Shown piece after piece: positions 25,843-35,344 of a stretch of 64,000 nt of DNA. Each line of letters opens with the position of its first letter. Positions within the stretch are counted from its first letter, which is position 1. Made by a program: the position numbers and the translations under genes. The notes beneath the pieces were generated by a model. The model had not been told where the DNA came from. It did not search any database and saw only the letters and a list, made by a program, of their open reading frames with translations. Where the stretch lies: positions 38,084-102,083 of the forward strand of contig NZ_JAKZMM010000011.1 in assembly GCF_022809355.1 (NCBI RefSeq), in the 5' to 3' direction. The stretch comes from Parabacteroides faecalis. GTDB lineage: Bacteria > Bacteroidota > Bacteroidia > Bacteroidales > Tannerellaceae.

Positions 25843-28758
25843 TTAATATAAGGAGATTTCACCTAAACCAGCACGCCCTTCCGAAACTCCACTGATTATA
25901 ACACGAAAATATTTTATCTCCCGGTCAACTGTCATGGGTTTAAATTCCCAACCTGTACATTCCCGTTCATACAAGACTTCCCAACGTTCTCCGTCTTTTG
26001 AGGTTTCTACCTTATGCTTATATGAAGAACTATCTTTTTGGAACAAAATACGACTCGCTGAAACATACGTTACACGATCCAATACTAACGTGATTACTTG
26101 CGGACATTTATCATCATTCGCAATCCACCACGTAGCATCGTCATTGTCTATTATGTTAGATGCCGGATACTCCCGCTGACTACTATCAACCCGAACAGAC
26201 TGAATCTTCAGACGAGGTTTCTCCAAGATTCGTTTTTGCCAAGAAGAAGGTTTCACCACAACATGATCTTCTTCTCCTCCTGTAAATGGGAGATGTTCTC
26301 CATCCGACAAAAATGATTCATCACTAGGTATCGTTTCTATTTCAGCTTTTCCTGATACTAATCCATCAGCCAAAGCCTCTACGATAATTTTCCCGGCATT
26401 CTTGGTTGTCCGAACAAAAGCAAAAGCAATTCCGCCTTCGGCTTGTTGAGGATTAATTCCTATACGACGAATCGTATCCCCAATCAGACTTCCTTCTCCC
26501 GAAACTCGGAAACTGATCTCCTGCTGTGAATCTGCAACCAGAGAACCATTCTTATCACACACCTTCACATATACAGGAATCATATCCGAACCATCGGCTA
26601 TAGGAGTTATACCATTCGTCTTTATATCTATTTCCAAATGGTCCGGTTTCTCCGCCGTCATTACTTGATGTGTCGCTACTACTTTTCCTCCAATCAAAGC
26701 TTCTGCCTTTAAGGTGCCGGCTTCATAACCTCCTGCATTAAAGACAAACATCGGACTACCACCTTTTTCTACAATCGAACGATAAAGAGGCGTTCGTTCT
26801 GCTCGAGTCTGTGTTCCTATTAATCTGTCATTCCGATAAAGGCGAACTTCTTCACAATTGGAAAAAACTGTAATATCTGTCGTTGAAGAAGCAAAATCGG
26901 CCGATGCATTATAAGAAGCAATAAACACCATAGGACCGTCATATAATCCGGCTTGAGAGATAGCAGGATCCCGCATACTTTGTAACATATAATAACTAAA
27001 CTTCGGATAACGGTTCATATCGACTACTCCGCTATACATCGTTTCATCCTGACTACCCCGGGCATAATCATTATAACTCCATACAAAATGTCCTCCCATA
27101 GTTGGATTCGCATCCAGCATACACCAGTCGAAGTAACCTTTTCCATTTAATTGCTCGATTCGACTACGACATTGACGCATCTGTTCTTCTTCACTTTCCT
27201 TCAAGCTGACACGAGGTTTTTCTCCTACTCCATCGCCCCATTCTCTTGTAAACAAGGGTTTGATAGAAAGGAAGTCTTCCGGATAATTGCTCATGACATC
27301 TCCATCCTTCGGAAACTTGGATACTTGTTTATAAAAGACATCATAATAGGGTTCCATTTCGGCATGACCGAAATAATCACCAGCTGTGTACATTTGATCT
27401 CCCGGATATTCGGCATGTGCCAACTCATATATTTCTTTTGCTAAAGATACTGGATATCTTGATTCATTTAAGGCTGTCTCCCAAAGTACAACAGAAGGAT
27501 GATTGCGATCCCTGCGAATCATTTGTCGCCCTACCTGATAAAGACGCTTGATGAAAATTGAATCAGGATTATAAAACTGCCAACCCGGAATACATTCAAC
27601 TACTAACAATCCATATTTATCACAAGCTTCCAAAAAGGCAGGATCTTGAGGATAATGTGCTGCCCGAACAGCATTATAACCACCTCGCTTCAAATCAATC
27701 ACGTCTCTTTCCTGCATGGAATTAGAAGCCGCATCTCCTACATTCGGATATGCCTGATGACGATTTGCCCCACGTAAATATAATTTCTCTCCATTAATAA
27801 AAAAGCCATCCTTAGCTGTATAACTAATTGTCCGAATTCCTATGTGCTGTTCTACTTGATCCAATACTGAAGAACCCGACAATAGTTGGGTTTGCAACAG
27901 GTATAAACTAGGAGAATAAGGGTGCCACAATGCTGGACACTCAACAGTCAAGTCTTGTACAACCGTTTGATCCGACAAGCCACCCAGCTTGACAGAAGCT
28001 TCTTCCTCGGCAACAACACATCCCGTAGAATCTTTTAATACCGAACGTACAATTAATGATTCTTCAGTATCTGTTATATTCCGGATATGCGTAGAAAGAT
28101 GAATCCGGGCTTTATCTTGTGTTACTTCCGGGAATGTTACAAACTGACCACCTCCAGCAACAAGATCCTCTTGCAAAGGATCCGTTATATATATCTTATC
28201 CGTAACTATCATCCTTACATCCCGGTAAATTCCACTATAATAGTAAAAATCCATCTTATCTTGTGGTTTTCCAGGAGGTGTTAATGGATCCGGCTCCGCC
28301 GAAACACGAATAGCCAGAACATTATTTTCATTCCACTTGATCTGCCCGGTCAAATCTGCGACAAATCCCATATATCCGCCATGATGCTCTGTTATTTTCT
28401 TACCGTTCAAATAGACTTCACAGTTTGTCATCACACCTTCAAAAGAAACCACGACACGTTTATCCGCATATTTTCGGGGTAATTTGAAGTAACGGCGGTA
28501 CCAACCTATACCATCATAAATAGAATTACCTCCACAATGTTTCTTTTCCAACTGCATAATATGAGGTAAAACGACAGGAATCCAATTTGAGTCTGCTAAT
28601 TCCGTTGCATATCCATCCTTTATATCACCCCGATAAAAAGCCCAATCGGTATTCATGTTTAATGTTTCCCGGCCTAATGAAGAATTGCTGCAACTGCTAT
28701 TTATAAACAATACACAAATAGAGACCAGACAATAATACAATACACTGCTACATTTCAT
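25843..28758 (-). CDS. GH2 family glycosidase, lipoprotein, with C-terminal discoidin-like domain
   Basis: 971 aa. Lipobox NSSC (Cys23). Sugar-binding domain (about 30-190), immunoglobulin-like domain (195-310) and TIM barrel (312-600) in GH2 order. The acid/base is predicted at Glu432 (ALNES) and the nucleophile at Glu506 (LFTREWGDG). Residues about 700-800 form a further beta-sandwich (DUF4982-like), and 830-971 resemble an F5/8 discoidin carbohydrate-binding module (YPASNIIDNDDATWWIAND). Likely beta-galactosidase or beta-glucuronidase; specificity undetermined. Directly after susD in the operon. Confidence 0.92.
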   Translation of the reverse strand: MKCSSVLYYCLVSICVLFINSSCSNSSLGRETLNMNTDWAFYRGDIKDGYATELADSNWIPVVLPHIMQLEKKHCGGNSIYDGIGWYRRYFKLPRKYADKRVVVSFEGVMTNCEVYLNGKKITEHHGGYMGFVADLTGQIKWNENNVLAIRVSAEPDPLTPPGKPQDKMDFYYYSGIYRDVRMIVTDKIYITDPLQEDLVAGGGQFVTFPEVTQDKARIHLSTHIRNITDTEESLIVRSVLKDSTGCVVAEEEASVKLGGLSDQTVVQDLTVECPALWHPYSPSLYLLQTQLLSGSSVLDQVEQHIGIRTISYTAKDGFFINGEKLYLRGANRHQAYPNVGDAASNSMQERDVIDLKRGGYNAVRAAHYPQDPAFLEACDKYGLLVVECIPGWQFYNPDSIFIKRLYQVGRQMIRRDRNHPSVVLWETALNESRYPVSLAKEIYELAHAEYPGDQMYTAGDYFGHAEMEPYYDVFYKQVSKFPKDGDVMSNYPEDFLSIKPLFTREWGDGVGEKPRVSLKESEEEQMRQCRSRIEQLNGKGYFDWCMLDANPTMGGHFVWSYNDYARGSQDETMYSGVVDMNRYPKFSYYMLQSMRDPAISQAGLYDGPMVFIASYNASADFASSTTDITVFSNCEEVRLYRNDRLIGTQTRAERTPLYRSIVEKGGSPMFVFNAGGYEAGTLKAEALIGGKVVATHQVMTAEKPDHLEIDIKTNGITPIADGSDMIPVYVKVCDKNGSLVADSQQEISFRVSGEGSLIGDTIRRIGINPQQAEGGIAFAFVRTTKNAGKIIVEALADGLVSGKAEIETIPSDESFLSDGEHLPFTGGEEDHVVVKPSSWQKRILEKPRLKIQSVRVDSSQREYPASNIIDNDDATWWIANDDKCPQVITLVLDRVTYVSASRILFQKDSSSYKHKVETSKDGERWEVLYERECTGWEFKPMTVDREIKYFRVIISGVSEGRAGLGEISLY

Positions 28759-28848
28759 AAAATATTGTGTTTCTCATTACAAATGAAAAGGATATATTGG
28801 CTCTGCCAATACATCCCTTTCTTAAAAAACTTTATTTCAAACAGAATA

Positions 28849-30468
28849 TTAATATCCTTCGTTTTGTTTCAAATTAGGATTCTTGTCGATAGCACTCTGC
28901 GGTATCGGTAAATAGCGATTGTAAGAAGCGAATGCTCGATTTTCAACTAAAGCAGTTCCAGATATAGTAGCACGCTTTGTCGGATCTGGTTCAGAAGTAT
29001 TGACAGTTCCCACAACACGAGTTAAAGGTCCATTTAAGACTGTCTCTGCTAACATCTTTCCGCTGTCATCCTTCCAACGAATAATATCCTGACGGCGTAA
29101 ACCTTCTCCTGCTAATTCTACAGAACGTTCACGTCTGATCAATTCCCGCAACTTAGCCTGATTATTATATTTATTCTGATCTACATCAGGCATACCAACT
29201 CGATTACGAACTTGATTCAATAAATTATAAACTTCTGCAGAAGGACCATTCAATTCATTTTCGGCTTCAGCATAACTCAATAAAACCTCTGCGTAACGGA
29301 AAACTATTGGCTGAGCATTTGTACTCCAAATATCTCCATATTGCGTATAAGGATTCAAATATTTAGCCCATGTTAAAGCCGTTTTAGAAGCATTATCTGC
29401 ATCATCCGGATAGTTAGGATTCTTTGCCCCATCAATAGTTGCATCCAACGTATTTAATATTGTTTTACCAGTTAATCCAACCCAGTCCATACCAGGATAA
29501 AGAACTGTCATAGCCATACGAGGATCACGGTTAGCAAACGGATGAGTTGCATCATAACCACTACCTGCTTCTTCCTTTGTCAAACCATTACTCATTTCAT
29601 AAGTGTCAACCAAGTTTTGAGTAGGAACCATAGATGACCATCCTCCGTCAGCATTATTATACATGGTTGCAATCATCCAATTTGAATATAAATTTTCATC
29701 ATGCTGAACAGATGCAATAATCTCTTTCGAATTTTGACCCGCTAAAGTAAACAGATTTTCATAACTCGGATCTAATTCGTAGATTCCCAAATCCATAATT
29801 GCTTTTGCCGCATCTTTGGCACGCTGATAATCTCCATAAAATAATGAAGCACGCATATTCAAAGCCAAAGCAGTACCTTTAGCAATGTAACCACTTGCTT
29901 CTGGAGCATCATACAACATTGGAATAGCCTCATCCAATTCATTATAAATAAAGTTCTTTACTTCTTCTTCTGAATTTCGAGGTACTTGAGCTTCTTCTGC
30001 CGTCTCATAAGACTCAATGATAGGTACACCACCATAGATCCAGTTCATCAAAAAATACTGATAAGCACGAATCGTCTTTACTTGTCCTATCATATTATTC
30101 TTTTTAGACTCCTCTGCGAACTCTATATTCGCAATATTTGTCAGGAAATCATTACAACGGCGAATCATACTAAATGAATAATAACCTGCTACTTGATTAC
30201 TTGCAGTCATACTTCCATTTCCTATATTTCGCCATCCCTCATGGATATGATAGTTAAATCCGAAATCAGAACCACAGTCCCAATATAATATACCAGATTC
30301 ATCAGCCCAACCATCATAACAGCCAATCAAAAATTTCTCTGCATCAGCTTCTGTTTGCCAAGTCGTACTAGGAGACAAGGCATCATGAGGGATTGTCTCC
30401 AAAAAGTCTGAACAAGAAGTCCCTATCAAAGACATTCCTGCTAGCATATATACTAATAAACGTTTCAT
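28849..30468 (-). CDS. SusD/RagB family glycan-binding lipoprotein
   Basis: 539 aa. Lipobox IGTSC (Cys19). The start of the mature protein, SDFLETIPHDALSPSTTWQTEADAE, and the C-terminal AEVLLSYAEAENELNG ... LRELIRRERSVELAGEGLRRQDIIRW block are characteristic SusD signatures. It forms the lid of the SusC transporter at the cell surface and binds incoming oligosaccharide. 42 bp downstream of susC. Confidence 0.96.
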   Translation of the reverse strand: MKRLLVYMLAGMSLIGTSCSDFLETIPHDALSPSTTWQTEADAEKFLIGCYDGWADESGILYWDCGSDFGFNYHIHEGWRNIGNGSMTASNQVAGYYSFSMIRRCNDFLTNIANIEFAEESKKNNMIGQVKTIRAYQYFLMNWIYGGVPIIESYETAEEAQVPRNSEEEVKNFIYNELDEAIPMLYDAPEASGYIAKGTALALNMRASLFYGDYQRAKDAAKAIMDLGIYELDPSYENLFTLAGQNSKEIIASVQHDENLYSNWMIATMYNNADGGWSSMVPTQNLVDTYEMSNGLTKEEAGSGYDATHPFANRDPRMAMTVLYPGMDWVGLTGKTILNTLDATIDGAKNPNYPDDADNASKTALTWAKYLNPYTQYGDIWSTNAQPIVFRYAEVLLSYAEAENELNGPSAEVYNLLNQVRNRVGMPDVDQNKYNNQAKLRELIRRERSVELAGEGLRRQDIIRWKDDSGKMLAETVLNGPLTRVVGTVNTSEPDPTKRATISGTALVENRAFASYNRYLPIPQSAIDKNPNLKQNEGY

Positions 30469-30510
30469 ATATTCTTATAATTATAATTTTTACCTTAAAT
30501 AAATCGTTAC

Positions 30511-33500
30511 TTAGAATGTTATGTTCACACCAAAAGCATGAGTTTGTGTCAACGGGAAGTTTGAACCACGTTCTACTGGGATTTCAGGATCCACGTTAAC
30601 CAACATATTATGAATTGTAAATAGATTTTCTACTGAATAATAGAAACGTAAATTTTCAATTCCAACAGACTTTATAACACTCTTTGGCAGAGAATAACCA
30701 AATTGTAAATTCTTCATACGCAAATAACTTGCATTCTGAATCCAGAATGAAGATACTACATTTGAAGACAAACTTGGAGATGTCGTTGAATATGCAATAC
30801 GCGGCATTGTTGCATCCTGATTTTCAGGAGTCCAAGCATCTAACCATACAGTTGCCGGGTGAGAATCGTCACCATTAAAATATCCAGTTACTTCTTGGTT
30901 GATCAAACGATAAACACCTGCTGCACCTGAAAATACCATTGACAAATCAAATCCTTTATATCCGGCATTCAAGTTCAAACCAAAAGTAACAGAAGGATCT
31001 GAAGATCCAATGATTGTACGGTCATCAGATGTAATCTTACCATCTCCATTGGTATCTTGATAAATCAAATCACCACCTTTAAACTGTCTTGTTCCAAAAG
31101 GATAACCTTCTTGTGTTGAATATTTATTCATCCATGCCTGAGCTTCCTCATCCGAACTAAAGAAACCATCTGCCTTATATGCATAGTAAGAATTTAAACG
31201 TTCACCAAGGATTCGACGTTTATTTCCATTGTTGGGATCAACCATTGATTCAACACCACCCAAATCCAAAATCTTATTCTTATTATAAGCCATATTAGCA
31301 GTAGCGCCAAAAGACCAGTCACCCCATTGATTATTGTAACTCAATATCAATTCAACACCACGATTGACCATTGATCCTACATTATCTTTATAGGCATCCA
31401 ATCCGAATTCGTTAGGAACAGGAACGTCCATAATGATACCTGTTGTCTTGCGATCATAATAATCAAAAGTAAAATTAATCTTATTATTGATCGTTGCATC
31501 CAAACCAAGTCCCCAAGTTCTAGCCTTTTCCCAAGTAATAGTAGACAGCTTATAAGACTTCTGATAATATCCGGATTGCAATGTTCCTCCTAATGGGTAG
31601 CTTGCATCTACATTATATGTACTCATCCAAGGATAATAATCATCCAACGCATCTTGGTTACCTAATAATCCCCAAGAAGCTCTAAGCTTCAAATTGCTCA
31701 ACCAATCCTTAGCATTTTCCATAAAGCCTTCTTCACTCAAACGCCATGCTCCAGAGAATGAAGGGAAATATCCCCAACGATGTCCATCAGCAAAACGCGA
31801 AGATGCATCTGAACGAATATTAGCTTCTAATAAATACTTTCCGGCATAATCGTAATTAACACGTCCAAACCAAGAAATCATTGCCAAAGAACGTGTATAT
31901 CCCGTATTCTTCTGAGTTGCCGCATCACCTGCATTCATATCATCCAGATCATTTGTCGGGAAGTTTTTACGTTCCATTGTATTTTCTGTATAATCATACT
32001 TCTCAGTATGCCAACCTGCCATTGCTTTCAAATTATGTTGTCCGAATGACTTATCATAATTCAGCAATGCATCGAATGTTGCCCGATGCCATCCATAATA
32101 GTTTTCATTTAGCTTATTAGGCTCAGTCTCTTTATTGGCATTATATTTAATATACTTTTGGAATGCACGATAATGTTGCTGATTATTTACATAAGATCCT
32201 GTAACCGTAGCTACCAATCCATCTATAATCTTATAGTCAGCCGCCAATGTTCCTGAGAAATTCTGATTTTTACGATCAACTGTCTGATCCGCATCCAACC
32301 ACGCAATTGGGTTTCCATCAGAAATTGTTCCGTAAGTACCATCTTCATAACGATTTACAATCCACGGAGCCATACGGTTTAATTGACGAATAATCTGGTC
32401 TGAACTACCTCCTGCATATGAAGAGTTAGGATCTGAATAATCGTTTTTAATATAAGCCAGATTTAAACGAACAGTTAAACGGGAATTTAGTTTCATATCC
32501 AAATTAGTACGACCATTAAACTGCTGTCGTTCTGCATTCGGAAGAATACCTGTTTGATTCAAATAACCAACAGAACCCATATATTTCACATCTTCCGTAC
32601 CACCGCTTACACTTACATTATGAGAATGCTGTACACCTGTTTGATAAGCTTCATCATACCAGTTTGTATTAGGATGTGTATAAGGAGAAGAACCATCTTT
32701 AAACTTTTGCAAATCATCATCTGAAAAACGGGCATTCAATCCGTTATCTACCAATGATTGATTATATAATCTGGCATAATCATATGAACTCATACGATCT
32801 ACCAATTCTGTTGCTTTTTGTGCTCCTACATATCCATTATAAGAAATACGGGGCTTTCCTGTTTTTCCTCGTTTTGTGGTAATCAAAATAACACCATTGG
32901 AAGCTTTTGATCCATAGATAGCAGCTGAAGCAGCATCTTTCAATACTGAGATACTTTCGATATCATTTGGGTCAACCGAGTTCATGGTTCCTGTTTCTAT
33001 ACCATCAACCAAAATATATGGATCTGCTGTATTTAAAGTACCGACACCTCGAATACGTATAGTCGCACCATCCTGTCCCGGACGTCCTTGTCCTGATGTT
33101 ACTTGAACACCTGGCATCATACCTTGCAAACCTGAAGAAACATTCTGGATAGGACGGCTTTCCAGCGCTTTACTATCTATTTGTGATACAGATCCAGTCA
33201 TGTTCACTTTCTTTTGCGTACCATAACCCACAACTACAACTTCTTCCAAAGCCTGTGAATCTTCTTTCAGTGTAATCGAGAACTTATCTTGTGTTCCGAC
33301 TTTCACCTCAAAATTGCTATAACCAATATAGGAAACGACCAGTACAGAATTTGCATCCACTCCATCCAAAACAAAGTTTCCATCAAAATCAGTAATTGTA
33401 CCGTTGGTCGTGCCTTTTACCATGACATTCGCTCCAATAACAGGCGTACCTGTTTGATCGACTACCGTACCTGTTATCTTGCCGTTTTGCTGTACCACAT

Positions 33501-33657
33501 TTATCTCCGGCAAGACTCCTGTCAAATTTACACTCTCCGCAAAAGCAGAAGAGACACACATCACTCCCACTAAAGAGGTTAACTTAAACACGCTGAAATA
33601 GTGTTTACATCCGGTTAACAACAAGGCGTTAGCTACCTTGATTTTCTTTTTATCCAT
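30511..33657 (-). CDS. SusC/RagA family TonB-dependent transporter
   Basis: 1048 aa, usual SusC size. After the signal region come the carboxypeptidase-regulatory-like domain (about 58-135, GTVVDQTGTPVIGANVMVKG), the SusC motif EEVVVVGYGTQKKVNMTGSVSQ, the plug (about 140-265, IRIRGVGTLNTADPYILVDG) and a 22-strand barrel ending HAFGVNITF. It imports oligosaccharide across the outer membrane using TonB-ExbBD. No N-terminal STN domain is seen, and there is no adjacent anti-sigma/ECF pair or hybrid two-component sensor. Confidence 0.97.
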   Translation of the reverse strand: MDKKKIKVANALLLTGCKHYFSVFKLTSLVGVMCVSSAFAESVNLTGVLPEINVVQQNGKITGTVVDQTGTPVIGANVMVKGTTNGTITDFDGNFVLDGVDANSVLVVSYIGYSNFEVKVGTQDKFSITLKEDSQALEEVVVVGYGTQKKVNMTGSVSQIDSKALESRPIQNVSSGLQGMMPGVQVTSGQGRPGQDGATIRIRGVGTLNTADPYILVDGIETGTMNSVDPNDIESISVLKDAASAAIYGSKASNGVILITTKRGKTGKPRISYNGYVGAQKATELVDRMSSYDYARLYNQSLVDNGLNARFSDDDLQKFKDGSSPYTHPNTNWYDEAYQTGVQHSHNVSVSGGTEDVKYMGSVGYLNQTGILPNAERQQFNGRTNLDMKLNSRLTVRLNLAYIKNDYSDPNSSYAGGSSDQIIRQLNRMAPWIVNRYEDGTYGTISDGNPIAWLDADQTVDRKNQNFSGTLAADYKIIDGLVATVTGSYVNNQQHYRAFQKYIKYNANKETEPNKLNENYYGWHRATFDALLNYDKSFGQHNLKAMAGWHTEKYDYTENTMERKNFPTNDLDDMNAGDAATQKNTGYTRSLAMISWFGRVNYDYAGKYLLEANIRSDASSRFADGHRWGYFPSFSGAWRLSEEGFMENAKDWLSNLKLRASWGLLGNQDALDDYYPWMSTYNVDASYPLGGTLQSGYYQKSYKLSTITWEKARTWGLGLDATINNKINFTFDYYDRKTTGIIMDVPVPNEFGLDAYKDNVGSMVNRGVELILSYNNQWGDWSFGATANMAYNKNKILDLGGVESMVDPNNGNKRRILGERLNSYYAYKADGFFSSDEEAQAWMNKYSTQEGYPFGTRQFKGGDLIYQDTNGDGKITSDDRTIIGSSDPSVTFGLNLNAGYKGFDLSMVFSGAAGVYRLINQEVTGYFNGDDSHPATVWLDAWTPENQDATMPRIAYSTTSPSLSSNVVSSFWIQNASYLRMKNLQFGYSLPKSVIKSVGIENLRFYYSVENLFTIHNMLVNVDPEIPVERGSNFPLTQTHAFGVNITF

Positions 33658-33726
33658 AAATTATCGTAATTAATTAATTTGGTATTTGATTTTATTTTTT
33701 GTTTAAGTCTATATTTTGACTTCTTA

Positions 33727-33758
33727 AAGAGGATATACTTACCGAGTACACCCTCTTC
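33727..33758 (-). terminator. Terminator of the first DUF6261 gene
   Basis: Minus-strand stem AAGAGGgtgTACT / AGTAtatCCTCTT with small internal loop and a short T run, between the DUF6261 stop (33820) and the susC leader. Confidence 0.6.
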
Positions 33759-33819
33759 TTTCGTTCTCTATTCTTTCTTATCCGTCATAGGCTTTCTATT
33801 TTTTAATTTGTAAAGTTCA

Positions 33820-34644
33820 TTATTTTTCTACCGGTACAAACTCCAAGTTGCCATCGTCACTCTCGCCTTCGTCCGGTTTCTTGTTTGCTTCTTTTTGTGC
33901 CGTGCTTTGGTTGAACACGGTCTTGAAGTTACGGGTCACCCCATTCATGCCGTCTATCAAATCGTTCACCATACCCAGCAACACGGCCGATTCCGGATCG
34001 GTCGCTGCGATAATGCCCGTCGCACGGATCAAGTCCTGGATTTCTTCCAACTGCGTGTCGGCAAGCAGGCGCAAATCTTGTGTCTTGACCTGCAGGTGCT
34101 TTGCCTGGCGGTCCTTGACGCGTACATCTTTCACCTCCTCAAACTTGTCATTCACTGTTTCCAGCTGTGTCAGGATTTCGTTCAAGCGCAGGGTTGTGAC
34201 TGCCGCGGCAGCTTCGTCCTTCTTCAAATCAACCAGCAAACCCCGGATCATCTGCGTCTCCACATCCATCGCCTTCCCTTGGATACCTTTATAAACCCGA
34301 AGGATCACGTCTAATGTCTTGGCTGCTGCCTGTTCTTCTGCTACAGCCGACAACAATCCCGAAGCTACCAGAAAGAACAACATCGACAACAGACGGTCGC
34401 GCTCCACATCGAGAGCCGTCGTATCGCCGGTTGAGGTACTGGCCTGGGCTTCCATCGACCGCTCGGTCAGATCATCAACCGTCATCGCATACCCCTCGAA
34501 CAATTCACCCGAAACGTGCATGGTTTCTAACGTCTCTTCACCCACCGCCTGCAACTGCTTCAATTGCGCCGTGTGATAGGCGGCATGCAGGGAATTGTTG
34601 TAACGAGAAGCATTGCTTCCCTCAAACTTTTTAAATACAGCCAT
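33820..34644 (-). CDS. DUF6261 family protein A, preceded by nine 41-bp repeats
   Basis: 274 aa, cytoplasmic (no signal peptide or membrane helix), almost entirely alpha-helical, with an acidic C-terminal tail (KKPDEGESDDGNLEFVPVEK). It matches the Bacteroidetes DUF6261 pattern: an N-terminal SLHAAYHT segment, a central DVERDRLLSMLFFLV helix, an AAAKTLDVILRVYKGI segment and helical pairs around 145-215. Function unknown. A strong Shine-Dalgarno (GGAAGGAG, 7 nt before ATG) is unusual for Bacteroidetes. GC-richer than the neighbouring susCD genes. Homologous to the protein at 52240-53007. Confidence 0.82.
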   Translation of the reverse strand: MAVFKKFEGSNASRYNNSLHAAYHTAQLKQLQAVGEETLETMHVSGELFEGYAMTVDDLTERSMEAQASTSTGDTTALDVERDRLLSMLFFLVASGLLSAVAEEQAAAKTLDVILRVYKGIQGKAMDVETQMIRGLLVDLKKDEAAAAVTTLRLNEILTQLETVNDKFEEVKDVRVKDRQAKHLQVKTQDLRLLADTQLEEIQDLIRATGIIAATDPESAVLLGMVNDLIDGMNGVTRNFKTVFNQSTAQKEANKKPDEGESDDGNLEFVPVEK

Positions 34645-34657
34645 AAAAATCTCCTTC

Positions 34658-35026
34658 CTTTTCTATTTTTACTCCTTCCGAGTCACTCGAAAGCTTCACT
34701 TTTCTATTTTTATCCCTTCTGAGTCACTCAAAAGATCTACTTTTCTATTTTTACTCCTTCTGAGCCACTCGAAAGATCTACTTTTCTATTTTTACTCCTT
34801 CTGAGCCACTCGAAAGATCTACTTTTCTATTTTTACTCCTTCTGAGCCACTCAAAAGATCTACTTTTCTATTTTTACTCCTTCTGAGTCACTCAAAAGAT
34901 CTACTTTTCTATTTTTGCTCCTTCTGAGCCACTCGAAAGATCTACTTTTCTATTTTTACTCCTTCTGAGTCACTCGAAAGCTTCACTTTTCTATTTTTAC
35001 TCTTTCCAAGTCACTCAGAAGCATAG
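34658..35026. repeat. 9 x 41 bp direct tandem repeat array
   Basis: Units begin at 34658, 34699, 34740, 34781, 34822, 34863, 34904, 34945 and 34986, with no indel. On the plus strand each opens with CTTTTCTATTTTTACTCCTT and continues with GAGYCACTCRAAAGATCTA. Units 1 and 8 carry AAGCTTCA in place of AGATCTA, and unit 9 is the most degenerate. In the DUF6261 sense each unit holds AGAAGGAGTAAAAATAG, resembling the gene's own GGAAGGAGATTTTTATGG. There are no unique spacers, so it is not CRISPR. Confidence 0.97.
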
Positions 35027-35049
35027 CATGCTAAGTCTTTACCACATAA

Positions 35050-35117
35050 AAAGAACGAGCAAAGCCCGGTTACTGAAGGATAAAATCCTTCAGTAACCGG
35101 GCTTTCGCTCGTTCTTT
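35050..35117 (-). terminator. Very long hairpin (32-bp arms, 3-nt loop)
   Basis: Left arm 35050-35081 and right arm 35085-35117 are perfect complements except for one extra base in the right arm (C at 35106 region). On the minus strand a TTTTT run follows, so it can end the beta-propeller lipoprotein transcript. The stem is two to three times longer than other terminators in the window. Confidence 0.75.
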
Positions 35118-35135
35118 CTTTTATATAATAGATTA

Positions 35136-35155
35136 GGCTGGCTGGCTGGCTGGCT
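35136..35155. repeat. (GGCT)5 short tandem repeat
   Basis: Five exact GGCT copies flanked by GATTA and TAATC. No ORF crosses it convincingly. Confidence 0.9.
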
Positions 35156-35344
35156 AATCTTTTATTTGATTCCACAAAAATTATATCCATAAATTGTGTT
35201 AACATGATATTATAAATGGTATTCGACTATTAACGGGCGCAAATATAATTAAGACTATTTAATTACACAAGCATTCATGATATTTTTTCTTGAAGGTGAT
35301 AATCGACTTTTCTCATAGGCCACAGAAAAACAAAAATTAAGAAA

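Larger units (their letters stand above)
34645..35344. other. 700-bp non-coding region upstream of DUF6261 A
   Basis: Contains, from the gene outward, nine 41-bp repeats (34658-35026), a 32-bp-arm hairpin (35050-35117), a (GGCT)5 tract (35136-35155) and about 190 bp of AT-rich sequence with no recognised feature. Short ORFs here are repeat-frame artefacts. Confidence 0.8.

Noticed and set aside
34658..35026. CRISPR-like repeat array
   Set aside because: Units are contiguous 41-bp direct repeats with no unique spacers and no cas genes nearby.
35011..35205. 64-aa minus-strand ORF
   Set aside because: Spans the long hairpin and the GGCT repeat; no credible start signal or family.
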